Part shown: positions 8,191-16,690 of the stretch, piece after piece
Numbering within the stretch: the first letter of the stretch is position 1
Layout of the letters: every line of letters begins with the position of its first letter
Source: Alkalihalophilus pseudofirmus
GTDB lineage: Bacteria; Bacillota; Bacilli; Bacillales; Bacillaceae_D
Length of the DNA: 64,000 bases
Reading direction: 5' to 3'
NCBI RefSeq assembly: GCF_029094545.1
Contig: NZ_CP117835.1
Location: 662,001 to 726,000, forward strand
Program-made: the position numbers and the translations under genes
Notes under the pieces: generated by a model
What the model was told of the DNA's origin: nothing
Database searches by the model: none
What the model saw: only the letters and a program-made list of their open reading frames with translations

Positions 8191-9375
8191 TTATCGCTTT
8201 AACTTAGGAATCTCAAGATAGGTTCCTGCTCGCCATACCCATTCAAATGGTCCCATTTTAAAGCGCGAGAGCCACCAGCTGCTGAATAGTACTTGGAGCA
8301 AGAAAAATCCAACGGCAAGAAGAGCACCCGCAAAATAGCCAATACTATTAAATAAGCCAATTCCATACCCGAAGAATAAGGTAGTAAAGACGATGGACTG
8401 CATTAAATAGTTTGTTAGAGACAGCCTGCCGACTTTTGCTAAAGGCTGTAACCATTTTTGTGCTTTAGGGCTTGTAGCTAAAAGAGCAATACTTGTTGCA
8501 TAGAACATTGCGACAAGCGGTCCGCCGATTGTCATATGAAGCATTTCATAGGAATAGGAATCCCCCATAAAAGCATGTGGAATTTTAGCAGGGAACCCAA
8601 CGAGCATCGTGATCCACCATATTTTCTTTATGAATGGACGGTTCTCTTCAATAGTCAACAGCCACTTTTTCCGCGCAACAAATGCACCGAGTAAAAACAT
8701 GCCAAGAACAGCTACTACCGCATTAAATGTAACAAGAAGCTGGCCCCATCCGCCCATTCCAAATGGATCTGTTGTTAACCTGAATTGTACAACTTCTGCA
8801 TATGTCCCAGACGTGAGCACTTCTTTTTCTTCTGCAGAGTAGGCTGCTAGTGAATCTTCAAAAGTGAAGGTGGATTCATCCTCTGGCATTGCAATACTTG
8901 AAGCCATCAATAACAAAATGATAAAAGACCAGATAAGAAGGCCTCGTTCCTTTAAGCGGAGAAATAAAAATAAGATAAATCCTCCGATCGCATATGTTAT
9001 CAGAATATCTCCATCCCAAATCAAAAGGTAATGGGCTAACCCAGCGAAAAGCAGAATGAACATTCTTCTATAATATACGGTTCCAAATCGGAGTTCGCGT
9101 TGTTCAAGCCTCTCTTTCAAAAGGGCCATCCCGTAACCGAATAAAAATGAAAATAAGGTATAAAAGCTTGCTGTGGCAAAGAATAAGGTCGCACTCTCAG
9201 CAACTCGGTCAATTGTACCTAATGGGTAATAATCATGCAGCCCTGGAATCAAGAAAAGACCGTATTGAAAATGCAGGCTGTTAGCAAGTAAAATCCCGAG
9301 TAATGCGAGCCCGCGCATCATATCAAGGGAGGCAATCCGTTCATTGTCTTGGATTGAGGTAGCTCGTGTGTTCAT
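8191..9375 (-). CDS. DUF418 / YeiB-family polytopic membrane protein
   Basis: A 394-residue membrane protein with about ten hydrophobic segments. The N-terminal SLDMMRGLALLGILLAN segment is the hallmark of DUF418/YeiB proteins; these are related to acyltransferase-like membrane proteins, but their function is unknown. The frame extends ten codons upstream, but AGGAGG (complement of 9382-9387) places the start at ATG 9375. It is transcribed toward repeat locus I and divergently from the nitroreductase gene. Confidence 0.88.
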   Translation of the reverse strand: MNTRATSIQDNERIASLDMMRGLALLGILLANSLHFQYGLFLIPGLHDYYPLGTIDRVAESATLFFATASFYTLFSFLFGYGMALLKERLEQRELRFGTVYYRRMFILLFAGLAHYLLIWDGDILITYAIGGFILFLFLRLKERGLLIWSFIILLLMASSIAMPEDESTFTFEDSLAAYSAEEKEVLTSGTYAEVVQFRLTTDPFGMGGWGQLLVTFNAVVAVLGMFLLGAFVARKKWLLTIEENRPFIKKIWWITMLVGFPAKIPHAFMGDSYSYEMLHMTIGGPLVAMFYATSIALLATSPKAQKWLQPLAKVGRLSLTNYLMQSIVFTTLFFGYGIGLFNSIGYFAGALLAVGFFLLQVLFSSWWLSRFKMGPFEWVWRAGTYLEIPKLKR

Positions 9376-9516
9376 CTCAAACCTCCTGTGTAAAATTGGA
9401 ATCATAGTAACTTACTCATTGTAAAATATTTCTATTACTCTCACAAGACACAATTCTTTCTCCAGCTAAATAGATCATGTAAACTATTTAATAAATCAGA
9501 AAAAAGGGTGATTCTT

Positions 9517-10269
9517 ATGAAAAATGAAATGACAGAGCTCTTGCAAAGCCACCGTTCGATTCGTGCCTTTACTAGTGAAAAAGTAAGTAAAGGGATGATA
9601 GAGGAAATCATCGAGTCCGGCAGGTGGGCGCCTACTTCCCATCACGTTCAAGCTTACAGTATTGTTGTCGTCACAGATCAGCAGAAAAAAGATACATTAA
9701 GTGAGCTGTGCGGCAGCCAGAAGTATGTCGCTGATTGCCCAGTATTTTTCGTCATTTGTGCAGATTATAACCGTCTAAAAAAGGCTAGCGACAAACATGG
9801 GGCTCCTCTTGAAGTTAGAGGCATCGAACAAGTTCTTGTAGGAGCAGTTGATGCAGCCCTTGTAGCTGAAAATATGCTTATTGCTGCAAGGTCCTATGGT
9901 CTTGGCGGAGTGATGATCGGCGGCATTCGAAACCTTCCGGACCAAGTAAGTGAGCTTCTCGATCTTCCTGATTATACATTTCCTGTAATGGGATTATGTA
10001 TCGGTTATCCTGATCAAAACCCTGCTCAAAAGCCACGGCTGCCAAAGGCTGGTGCTGTTCATTATGAGACCTATCAACACGATCAAATCACATCATCTCT
10101 TGATCAATATGATGAAGAAATGAAGCAATATTATTCAGAGCGGACAAACGGAACAAGGAAAACTACGTGGACTGAGATGATGGCAGCTCACCACTCTACA
10201 CCAAAGCGTGCACATCTCGACCAGTTTCTAAAAAATCAAGGATTTTTACATTCTGACACAAAAGATTGA
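9517..10269 (+). CDS. nfrA: NADPH-dependent FMN nitroreductase / flavin reductase (NfrA type)
   Basis: About 250 residues, the length of B. subtilis NfrA1/NfrA2. Family hallmarks are HRSIRAF near residue 13 (FMN phosphate binding), the SGRWAPTSHH segment near residue 40 and the GLGGVMIGGIRN segment near residue 130. These homodimeric flavoproteins reduce nitroaromatics, quinones or free FMN using NADPH. The frame opens at GTG 9508, but ATG 9517 has better spacing from AAAAGGG. Its stop codon lies within the -35 region of the riboswitch promoter that follows. Confidence 0.88.
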   Translation: MKNEMTELLQSHRSIRAFTSEKVSKGMIEEIIESGRWAPTSHHVQAYSIVVVTDQQKKDTLSELCGSQKYVADCPVFFVICADYNRLKKASDKHGAPLEVRGIEQVLVGAVDAALVAENMLIAARSYGLGGVMIGGIRNLPDQVSELLDLPDYTFPVMGLCIGYPDQNPAQKPRLPKAGAVHYETYQHDQITSSLDQYDEEMKQYYSERTNGTRKTTWTEMMAAHHSTPKRAHLDQFLKNQGFLHSDTKD

Positions 10270-10294
10270 CAAATCGTTAACAATTCTGTAAACT
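10266..10294 (+). promoter_or_regulatory. Sigma-A promoter of the SAM riboswitch-mtnE unit
   Basis: TTGACA (10266-10271), a 17-nt spacer and TAAACT (10289-10294). The -35 overlaps the nitroreductase stop codon. The predicted start is near 10301, about 65 nt before the aptamer. Confidence 0.85.
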
Positions 10295-10365
10295 CTCATT
10301 CATAAAGAGTAAATACATAATGTGTAGCGCTTTCACAGAGTGTTAGACAAAATGAATAATCATCA

Positions 10366-10465
10366 CTTATCCAGAGTGACCGAGGGAACAGGCCCGACGA
10401 CGTCCAGCAACCGCCGCAAGGAAAGGTGCTCCTTCCTGCAGAATCATTGTATTCTGAAAGATAAG
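10366..10465 (+). ncRNA. SAM-I (S-box) riboswitch aptamer
   Basis: The conserved S-box core is present: CTTATCCAGAG, then GGGAACAGGCCCGA and CAGCAACC. Helix P1 pairs CTTATC (10366-10371) with GATAAG (10460-10465). Binding of S-adenosylmethionine stabilises P1 and lets the downstream terminator form, so the gene is off when SAM is plentiful. An antiterminator can form between CTGAAAGATAAG (10454-10465) and CTTATTCAG (10474-10482). Confidence 0.95.
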
Positions 10466-10484
10466 CGAATTGTCTTATTCAGAC

Positions 10485-10527
10485 AAGAGCCTTTTCAGAA
10501 TATGGAAAGGCTCTTTTTTTATTTTTT
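10485..10527 (+). terminator. Riboswitch expression-platform terminator
   Basis: A perfect 10-bp stem, AAGAGCCTTT (10485-10494) / AAAGGCTCTT (10506-10515), then a run of Ts. It lies about 38 nt upstream of the mtnE start and is alternative to the antiterminator. Confidence 0.93.
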
Positions 10528-10564
10528 AGTTAATAAATAGGTAGAAAATATAGAGGTGACAAAC

Positions 10565-11743
10565 ATGAAAACATTTGAATCATCTAGAGCTATGGAGAGG
10601 CTCCCAAGTCAATTTTTTGCAAAACTCGTTAAAAAGGTGAATGAAGTGAAGAGACATAGTGATGATGTGATTAATCTCGGGCAAGGCAATCCGGATCAGC
10701 CGACACCTGCACATATCGTTGAGAAATTAAAAGAAGCAGCTGACAATCCAATGCATCATAAATATGCTCCTTTTGCAGGCCATACGTTTCTAAAGGAAGC
10801 TGTCGCTGAATATTACCATCGTGAATACGGAGTAGAAATAGATGCACAAACAGAAGTGGCTGTACTGGGCGGGGCTAAAACAGGTCTAATTGAGCTTAGT
10901 CAGTGCTTGTTAGATCCTGAAGATCTTGCCCTCGTACCAGATCCTGGATACCCTGATTACTGGTCAGGGGTTGAGCTTGCCGGAGCAAAGATGCACATGA
11001 TGCCTCTGTTACAAGAATTGGATTTTCATCCCGACTTTACAACACTTAAAGAAGAAACACTTGAACAGGCTAAATTAATGTTCTTGAATTACCCTAATAA
11101 CCCAACTGGCGCGATTGCTACACCAGCTTTGTTTCAAGATGCAATTGAACTTGGCCAAAAGCATGATCTATGTATTGTTCATGATTTTGCTTATGGGGCG
11201 ATTGGTTTTGAAGGAAAGAAACCTCTTAGCTTCTTGCAATTAAAAGGAGCAAAAGATGTTGGTGTAGAAGTGATGACGTTATCCAAAACATACAATATGG
11301 CAGGTTGGAGAGTCGGGTTTGTTGTTGGAAACAAAAGCGTGGTGAGTGCAATTGAAAAGCTTCAGGATCACTTATTTTGCAGTATTTTTGGAGGGATTCA
11401 AGAAGCGGCTGCTCATGCGCTCTTATCAGAGCAACAGTGTGTAGAGGATCTTGTAGCCACATATGAGGCCCGCCGTAACGTACTAGTTGAAGCAGCACAT
11501 AAAGCAGGGTGGGAAGCAGAAGCGCCGCTTGGTTCGTTCTTTGCATGGTTCCCTGTCCCAAAAGACTATACATCAGAAGAATTTGCCGATATTCTTCTTA
11601 AAGAAGCAAGAGTTGTGGTCGCTCCTGGGGTCGGGTTTGGTAAATACGGAGAAGGATATGTTCGCATAGGGCTGCTTGCAGATGAAGACACATTAAGAGA
11701 GGCAATGGAGCGTATCGGGGCTCTTCGGCTCTTTGACAAATAA
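10565..11743 (+). CDS. mtnE: Methionine-salvage aminotransferase MtnE
   Basis: A 392-residue PLP-dependent class I aminotransferase that converts 2-keto-4-methylthiobutyrate to methionine, the last step of the salvage pathway. The sequence follows B. subtilis MtnE (YkrV) closely as I recall it: NLGQGNPDQPTP, PDPGYPDYWSGV, LNYPNNPTGA, then the PLP-lysine segment TLSKTYNMAGWRVG and GEGYVRIGLL. The SAM riboswitch just upstream fits this role. GTG 10556 is in frame, but it overlaps the AGAGGTG ribosome site, so ATG 10565 is chosen. The other mtn genes are not in this window. Confidence 0.93.
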   Translation: MKTFESSRAMERLPSQFFAKLVKKVNEVKRHSDDVINLGQGNPDQPTPAHIVEKLKEAADNPMHHKYAPFAGHTFLKEAVAEYYHREYGVEIDAQTEVAVLGGAKTGLIELSQCLLDPEDLALVPDPGYPDYWSGVELAGAKMHMMPLLQELDFHPDFTTLKEETLEQAKLMFLNYPNNPTGAIATPALFQDAIELGQKHDLCIVHDFAYGAIGFEGKKPLSFLQLKGAKDVGVEVMTLSKTYNMAGWRVGFVVGNKSVVSAIEKLQDHLFCSIFGGIQEAAAHALLSEQQCVEDLVATYEARRNVLVEAAHKAGWEAEAPLGSFFAWFPVPKDYTSEEFADILLKEARVVVAPGVGFGKYGEGYVRIGLLADEDTLREAMERIGALRLFDK

Positions 11744-11776
11744 AAGGTAATAAGACAAACAATCTCTCACATAAAA

Positions 11777-11795
11777 CATATAGAGTTACTATATG
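11777..11795 (+). promoter_or_regulatory. Dyad upstream of the Mn-catalase gene
   Basis: CATATAG (11777-11783) and CTATATG (11789-11795) form a perfect 7-5-7 inverted repeat ending six bases before the ribosome site. There is no T tract, so an operator or mRNA 5' structure is more likely than a terminator. No regulator can be assigned. Confidence 0.45.
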
Positions 11796-11814
11796 TGAAA
11801 TAGGAGGGATTGTT

Positions 11815-12711
11815 TTGTTTACTCGCTATAATCGCTTAGCTATTGAACTCCCTAAGCCAAAGGCTCCTGATGCCAATGCCGCTGCTGCTGTACAGGAACT
11901 TCTTGGCGGGAAATTTGGGGAGATGTCGACGTTAAATAACTACTTATTTCAGTCATTTAACTTCCGGAACAAAAAGAAGCTGAAACCGTTTTTTGATTTA
12001 GTCGCTAGTATTACAGCTGAAGAGCTTGGTCATGTTGAACTGGTCTCAAACACGATTAACTTAATGATTGAAGGGACGACATTCCCAGGAGACCCGAATA
12101 TTGCACCGATGCAGGCAGCTACTGACAAGCGGAATACAGCCCATTTTATTCAAACGGCACAAACGTCTTACCCAATGGACTCAATGGGAGGATCGTGGAG
12201 AGGAGACTATGTTTTTAACAGCGGCAACTTAATCCTTGATTTATTACACAATTTCTTCTTAGAGTGCGGAGCGAGAACACATAAGATGCGTGTATATGAA
12301 ATGACAAGCAACCCAGTAGCTCGTGAGATGATTGGGTATTTACTTGTGCGCGGCGGAGTTCATGTTGTGGCTTATGCAAAAGCAATTGAAATTGCAACAG
12401 GTGTTGATGTAACAAAGATGCTTCCGATTCCAAACTTGGATAATGCGGCGTTTGAGACAACAAGGAAATTCGAAGCTGAAGGCGTGCACCGTAAATTATA
12501 TACATGGAGTGCCACAGATTACAGAGATATAGATAAGATCTGGAAAGGAAATCACCCACTGCAGGGAGGCCAGCTCGAAGTGATCGTAGGGGCCCCAGCC
12601 GGAGCACCAATGCCTGACTTAGAAGAAATTCCTGAGGAGTTTGCACCTGGGATCTCTAAGGAAGATTTTGATGAAATTGTCAAACGTCTTCAACGTTCTG
12701 CTGGTATATGA
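11815..12711 (+). CDS. Manganese (non-haem) catalase
   Basis: A 298-residue dimanganese catalase, slightly longer than B. subtilis YdbD. It converts hydrogen peroxide to water and oxygen at a Mn-Mn centre in a four-helix bundle. Metal ligands are visible in FGEMSTLNNY (Glu about 36), AEELGHVELV (Glu and His about 67-70), LECGARTHKM (about 147) and the GGVHVVAYAKAIE helix (about 180). It starts at TTG 11815 with TAGGAGGG six bases upstream. In spore-formers such catalases are often spore-coat associated; that location is inference here. Confidence 0.9.
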   Translation: MFTRYNRLAIELPKPKAPDANAAAAVQELLGGKFGEMSTLNNYLFQSFNFRNKKKLKPFFDLVASITAEELGHVELVSNTINLMIEGTTFPGDPNIAPMQAATDKRNTAHFIQTAQTSYPMDSMGGSWRGDYVFNSGNLILDLLHNFFLECGARTHKMRVYEMTSNPVAREMIGYLLVRGGVHVVAYAKAIEIATGVDVTKMLPIPNLDNAAFETTRKFEAEGVHRKLYTWSATDYRDIDKIWKGNHPLQGGQLEVIVGAPAGAPMPDLEEIPEEFAPGISKEDFDEIVKRLQRSAGI

Positions 12712-12716
12712 TAAAC

Positions 12717-12757
12717 GGAGCGCACAGTATGAACATATATTGTGCGCTTCTTTCGTT
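12717..12757 (+). terminator. Probable terminator after Mn-catalase
   Basis: Stem AGCGCACA (12719-12726) / TGTGCGCT (12741-12748), then TCTTTCGTTTT. Confidence 0.65.
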
Positions 12758-12764
12758 TTACGAA

Positions 12765-12802
12765 ACAAAGCGCTTTCAATTTTTAGAATTATTTAATAAA
12801 AT
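12765..12802 (+). promoter_or_regulatory. Promoter with overlapping cre-like site for the dehydrogenase gene
   Basis: TTTCAA (12774-12779), a 17-nt spacer and TAAAAT (12797-12802) form a sigma-A promoter. ACAAAGCGCTTTCA (12765-12778) overlaps the -35 and matches the CcpA cre consensus TGWNANCGNTNWCA at all specified positions except the first two. This predicts catabolite repression of the dehydrogenase-hydrolase pair. Confidence 0.6.
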
Positions 12803-12827
12803 ATGAATTGGAGAGGAGTGTTGAAAA

Positions 12828-13889
12828 ATGAAACAGATAAAATTAGCAGTCATCCCAGGAGACGGGGTTGGCGTTGAAATTATGCCGTACGCAACAAAGG
12901 TACTAGATGCAGTAGCAGACTTGCACGGAGGTCTGAAATTTGAGCATGAGTGGTATCCATACAGCTGTGAGTATTATCTTGAGCATGGCGAGATGATGCC
13001 AAAAGATGGACTAGACCAGCTTAGCCAGCATGATGCTGTCTTTTTAGGAGCAGTAGGAAATCCAAAGCTTGTTGCGGACCATATCTCTTTATGGGGGCTA
13101 CTAATCAATATCCGCAGGGGCTTTAAACAAACATTAAATATTAGACATGCTAAACAATTAAGAGGCATTCAACCGATGGTCACTAATCCTGGCGGGTTTG
13201 ATCTTATTGTTGTTCGTGAAAATAGTGAGGGTGAATATAGTGAAGTAGGCGGCCGTATCCATTCTGGTGAAGATGAGCTTGTTGTCCAAAATGCAGTTTT
13301 TACGAGAAAAGCAACAGAACGCGCGATGCGTTATGCCTTTGATTTAGCTAAAACTAGAAAAGGTCATGTCACAAGTGCCACAAAGTCAAATGGAATTGTA
13401 TTCTCTATGCCGTTTTGGGATGAAGTATTTGAACAAGTAGGACAAGACTATCCGGACATTGAAAAACGTACAGCTCACATCGATGCCTTATCTGCGTTCC
13501 TTGTATCTAAACCAGCAGAATTTGATGTGATTGTGGCGAGTAACTTATTTGGCGATATCTTAACTGATATTAGTGCAGCAGTCATGGGGAGTATTGGAAT
13601 CGGCCCTGCTGCCAACTTAAATGTAGACGGTACACATCCTTCCATGTTTGAGCCTGTACATGGCTCTGCCCCTGATATCGTTGGGCGTGGAATTGCTAAC
13701 CCAATCGGTCAAATTTGGACGGGGAAAATGATGCTTGATCACTTTGGAGAAAGCGAGCTTGCTGATCAGCTGCTCACCATTGTGGAAGATGTAACGGAAT
13801 CGGGTATGAAAACCCCTGATGTGGGCGGCAATGCGACAACAGGCGAAGTCAGTGAAGAAATCATTTCACGGATTAAACAACTTACTTAA
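12828..13889 (+). CDS. ycsA: Tartrate / D-malate dehydrogenase-like decarboxylating dehydrogenase
   Basis: A 353-residue member of the isocitrate/isopropylmalate dehydrogenase superfamily, closest in length and motifs to B. subtilis YcsA and tartrate dehydrogenase. It should oxidise a 2-hydroxy diacid (tartrate, D-malate) with NAD and Mn2+. Visible elements are the N-terminal IPGDGVGVEI, the substrate Arg segment LNIRHAKQLRGIQP, VVRENSEGEYSEVGG, the metal-binding ASNLFGDILTD and the NAD-binding HGSAPDI. The absence of leuB or icd neighbours supports a dissimilatory role. It is followed five bases later by the ribosome site of an FAH-family gene, so the two are co-transcribed. Confidence 0.85.
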   Translation: MKQIKLAVIPGDGVGVEIMPYATKVLDAVADLHGGLKFEHEWYPYSCEYYLEHGEMMPKDGLDQLSQHDAVFLGAVGNPKLVADHISLWGLLINIRRGFKQTLNIRHAKQLRGIQPMVTNPGGFDLIVVRENSEGEYSEVGGRIHSGEDELVVQNAVFTRKATERAMRYAFDLAKTRKGHVTSATKSNGIVFSMPFWDEVFEQVGQDYPDIEKRTAHIDALSAFLVSKPAEFDVIVASNLFGDILTDISAAVMGSIGIGPAANLNVDGTHPSMFEPVHGSAPDIVGRGIANPIGQIWTGKMMLDHFGESELADQLLTIVEDVTESGMKTPDVGGNATTGEVSEEIISRIKQLT

Positions 13890-13903
13890 AAGGAGTGATT
13901 GTC

Positions 13904-14530
13904 ATGAATGAAGTGAAAAATATCTTTTGTATCGGCCGTAATTATGCCAAGCATGCGGTCGAATTAGGAAATGAAGTGCCGGAAGCTCCAATTCTTTTTA
14001 CAAAGCCGACACATGCCCTTACTTATGCTATAGGAGAAGACATTACGTTTCCGGCTGATAAAGGGGAGATTCACCATGAACTAGAAATTATTCTACATAT
14101 CGACAAGCCTGTAAAAAAAGGTGACCGCTTAGAAGATGTAGTAAGTGATATTTCACTTGGGATTGATTTCACATTAAGAGATGTGCAAAGTGAACTTAAG
14201 AAAAAAGGTCAGCCATGGGACAGAGCGAAAGGGTTCCCTAATGCAGCGGTCACGACAGAACGCTTTCCTTTCCCAGGCATAGAAGCATGCCGCAAAGAAA
14301 CATTCTCACTTCTTAAAAACGGCGAAGTGGCTCAAGAAGGAACAATTAACGAGATGATGTTTGATTTTCAAGCGATTATCGATGAATGCCAGGAAGTGTT
14401 TGGATTAGGTGCAGGGGATTTAATCTACTCTGGTACACCAGAAGGAGTCGGTCCTATTAAAGATGGAGATCAATTCGAGTTTTTCTGGGGTAGCGAACGC
14501 ATCGGAAGCTTTATTGTATCAATGAAATAA
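13904..14530 (+). CDS. Fumarylacetoacetate hydrolase-family protein
   Basis: A 208-residue single-domain FAH-fold enzyme, the size of FAHD1-type acylpyruvases and oxaloacetate decarboxylases. The Mg-binding Glu/Asp set is visible in HHELEIIL (about residues 56-63) and GIDFTLRDVQ (about 88), with the KGFPNAA segment after it and GTPEGVGP near residue 180. It starts at ATG 13904 (AAAGGAG upstream) and is coupled to the upstream dehydrogenase. Oxaloacetate-type products of that enzyme would be plausible substrates, but this is inference. Confidence 0.82.
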   Translation: MNEVKNIFCIGRNYAKHAVELGNEVPEAPILFTKPTHALTYAIGEDITFPADKGEIHHELEIILHIDKPVKKGDRLEDVVSDISLGIDFTLRDVQSELKKKGQPWDRAKGFPNAAVTTERFPFPGIEACRKETFSLLKNGEVAQEGTINEMMFDFQAIIDECQEVFGLGAGDLIYSGTPEGVGPIKDGDQFEFFWGSERIGSFIVSMK

Positions 14531-14536
14531 ATGAAG

Positions 14537-14570
14537 AGGAGCTGATCCGAATGGGTCAGCTCCTTAGTTT
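14537..14570 (+). terminator. Intrinsic terminator after the FAH gene
   Basis: Stem AGGAGCTGATCC (14537-14548) / GGGTCAGCTCCT (14553-14564) with a GAAT loop; the T tract is poor. Confidence 0.65.
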
Positions 14571-14585
14571 ATGTGGCGAGAGTGG

Positions 14586-14795
14586 CGCAATTATTCGGTG
14601 AACAAATACAATTCTGCTGCACACTGACGCATATCTTGGTTGAATCCGCACAATAACAAGAGAACGACGCAATAAGTCCGGCAACGAACGCAATAACGTG
14701 ATCAACACGCACAATCAGCTTGCCAACTAACACATAAATTCCTTAAAAGAATACAATGAACACTCATACATCTACGCCAAAAGATCAGGCAGATT
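14586..14795. repeat. Degenerate tandem repeat with about 21-bp period
   Basis: CGCAATAA-like cores recur at 14586, 14607 (TACAAT), 14628, 14647, 14668, 14689, 14708, 14731, 14752 and 14775, spaced 19-23 bp. The best units are CGCAATAAGTCCGGCAACGA and CGCAATAACGTGATCAAC. It fills the gap between the convergent FAH and methyltransferase genes. It contains no gene. Confidence 0.65.
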
Positions 14796-14798
14796 AGG

Positions 14799-15437
14799 TT
14801 AATCATTCAAAGCTGTATAAACGGCCACTTTGTATTCGAATCGAGTTTTCTCCACAGCCTTTCCCGGGTCTCCAAAATAAAAGCCTAACAGCTTACGTGC
14901 TTCTTCCACATGATCAAAGATAAAAGCTGTCTCAATTACGTGATAATCAAAACCGCGCTTAATCCAGTAATTTGTGCTGCTCGTAATCGGACGTTCTGAG
15001 AGCGCACAAAACTCATCTTCCCCGTAATTGTCAACGATTATCAATGGCCCGCCTTTTTTAACTACCCGCTTCATTTCGGCTATCCCTTTATCAAGGTCAG
15101 TAATTCCTTCAAAGAAGAAGGCCCAAGTGGAATAGGCGGCATCAAATGTATGCGTGTGAAAAGGAATATCTTGAGCGCACCCTTTTGTAAAAATCACTTG
15201 CTTTGTGCGGTCAATCATTAACTCATCGGGCTCCATTCCAATAATCGTACGTTGAGTGGTTTGCAGCTTTTCTGCTGTAAATCCATTTCCTGCTCCTATG
15301 TCAAGAATCAATCCATTAGGCAGCAGTTGTTGTAGTTCATCTATTACTTTCCCCTCCCGGTCCATACACCGGCGTTCAATCTCAAATAATTCAGGGTGGG
15401 TGCCCCCGTAAAAAGGAATAATATCAGTTTGTTTCAT
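14799..15437 (-). CDS. Class I SAM-dependent methyltransferase
   Basis: A 212-residue methyltransferase with SAM-binding motif I LILDIGAGNGFT near residue 45, an acidic GMEPDELM strand (motif II) near residue 69 and the WAFFFEGITDLD region that often follows motif IV. A typical UbiE/type-11 Rossmann protein; the methyl acceptor is unknown. AAAGGAGG lies just upstream of ATG 15437. It is a single minus-strand gene with no functional clue from its neighbours. Confidence 0.85.
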   Translation of the reverse strand: MKQTDIIPFYGGTHPELFEIERRCMDREGKVIDELQQLLPNGLILDIGAGNGFTAEKLQTTQRTIIGMEPDELMIDRTKQVIFTKGCAQDIPFHTHTFDAAYSTWAFFFEGITDLDKGIAEMKRVVKKGGPLIIVDNYGEDEFCALSERPITSSTNYWIKRGFDYHVIETAFIFDHVEEARKLLGFYFGDPGKAVEKTRFEYKVAVYTALND

Positions 15438-15584
15438 TTTATATGCCTCCTTTTAAATTTATGAGATGTAAGGAGACACACTTCGTAATTTCACCATCCA
15501 ATCACCTCTAGCCTATATTATCACGTTTTTCTGATTTTCAGCGGCGGTTGTGGAAGAAGAATGGTATGATGCCAACTTCATAAA

Positions 15585-16547
15585 TTAAACATTTTCACTA
15601 TAAAAGTGATAAGTGTTCTTCCCTGCTGACTTTGAGCAATATAACGCTTTATCTGCATTAGCAAGCAAAGTCTTTAAACTAATACTATTACTGTTTGGAT
15701 AAGAAACAATTCCTATACTTGCTGACAGTTTACATTTATCTAATTCGTTAGTCCATGTATTTAAATAGTTAAGTAAACGTTCTGCCTGTTTACACACTTC
15801 TTTTTTATTTGAAATGTAAGGGAGATTAACGATAAATTCATCGCCCCCTAATCTTACTGCAAATGCATCAGATTGTTCTTTTATAAATTCATTAAGCTTA
15901 AAAGCAACTTCTTTTAATAAAAGGTCGCCAGTTTCATGCCCATATATATCATTTACACTTTTAAACCCATCTAAATCTAAAAAAAATAGTGTTCCCTCGG
16001 ATTCAACGTTTGTTTCAAAGTGTTTATAGAGGTACTGCCTGTTATATAATCCAGTTAAAGAATCTCTATAAGCTAGGCGCTCTAACTCTAACCAATAAGA
16101 AAACATTTTAGCAATTCGTTGGAGCATATTAATATTTTGCTTATCAAAATGTGTGTCTTCATGATGAGCCACACACAATGTCCCAAACACGTTTCCATCA
16201 ATGAGGTAGATTGGGATTCCCAGATAGGATTTAATATTGACTTCAACAAGTGCTTCTTCCAGGTCACCCAGCCAATCTTCTTTATTTAAGTCCTCATAAA
16301 TTAAAGGCCTGTTATTTTCAAAATTTACTCGATGACATAAAGTCTCATTAAGGTCTATAACCATTCCTTCAGATATTAGTATCTCTGTATTTGTGTCTGA
16401 TAACTTGAGTATGGTTTGCTGTTTATCGTTTAAAGCGTTTAAATAAATTAGTTTGCCAGGCATAATTTGTTTTGCTAAGTCTAATAGCTCTTTAGCTAGA
16501 TCATCAAAATTTTTATACAGCTGTATTTCATGTAATGGAATTCCCAT
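15585..16547 (-). CDS. GAF-GGDEF diguanylate cyclase
   Basis: About 320 residues. The N-terminal 150 form a GAF sensor domain (SYLGIPIYL and FGTLCVAHH motifs). The C-terminal 165 are a GGDEF domain starting at YRDSLTGLYNRQYL with an intact GGDEF signature (RLGGDEFIV) and a DLDGFKSVND metal-binding strand, so it should make cyclic di-GMP. No RxxD inhibitory site is evident before GGDEF. It has no membrane segment, so it senses a cytoplasmic signal. The start is taken at ATG 16547 after GAGGTG; ATG 16559 has no ribosome site. Confidence 0.9.
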   Translation of the reverse strand: MGIPLHEIQLYKNFDDLAKELLDLAKQIMPGKLIYLNALNDKQQTILKLSDTNTEILISEGMVIDLNETLCHRVNFENNRPLIYEDLNKEDWLGDLEEALVEVNIKSYLGIPIYLIDGNVFGTLCVAHHEDTHFDKQNINMLQRIAKMFSYWLELERLAYRDSLTGLYNRQYLYKHFETNVESEGTLFFLDLDGFKSVNDIYGHETGDLLLKEVAFKLNEFIKEQSDAFAVRLGGDEFIVNLPYISNKKEVCKQAERLLNYLNTWTNELDKCKLSASIGIVSYPNSNSISLKTLLANADKALYCSKSAGKNTYHFYSENV

Positions 16548-16650
16548 AATACACCTCATAATTTAAAGATTATCTCGCTAGTAATTAGAAGATTATTCTA
16601 ACTTAAAGAATATCATAATTTTTTATGGTTGGAAGAGAGGTATTAAAATA

Positions 16651-16690
16651 AAAAATCCAGCCACAACATATGTGGCTGGATTTTTGTTTT
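16651..16690. terminator. Terminator after the alsT-type gene (symmetrical)
   Basis: A 15-bp perfect stem, AAAAATCCAGCCACA / TGTGGCTGGATTTTT, with a 5-nt loop and A/T tracts on both sides. It ends the minus-strand symporter transcript. Confidence 0.93.

Noticed and set aside
10321-10336. GTAGCGCTTTCACA as a possible cre upstream of the riboswitch
   Set aside because: The left half does not fit the cre consensus; only the CGCTTTCA half matches.
14586-14795. Reading the 21-bp array as a CRISPR
   Set aside because: Units are too short and degenerate, there are no distinct repeats and spacers, and no cas genes lie nearby.
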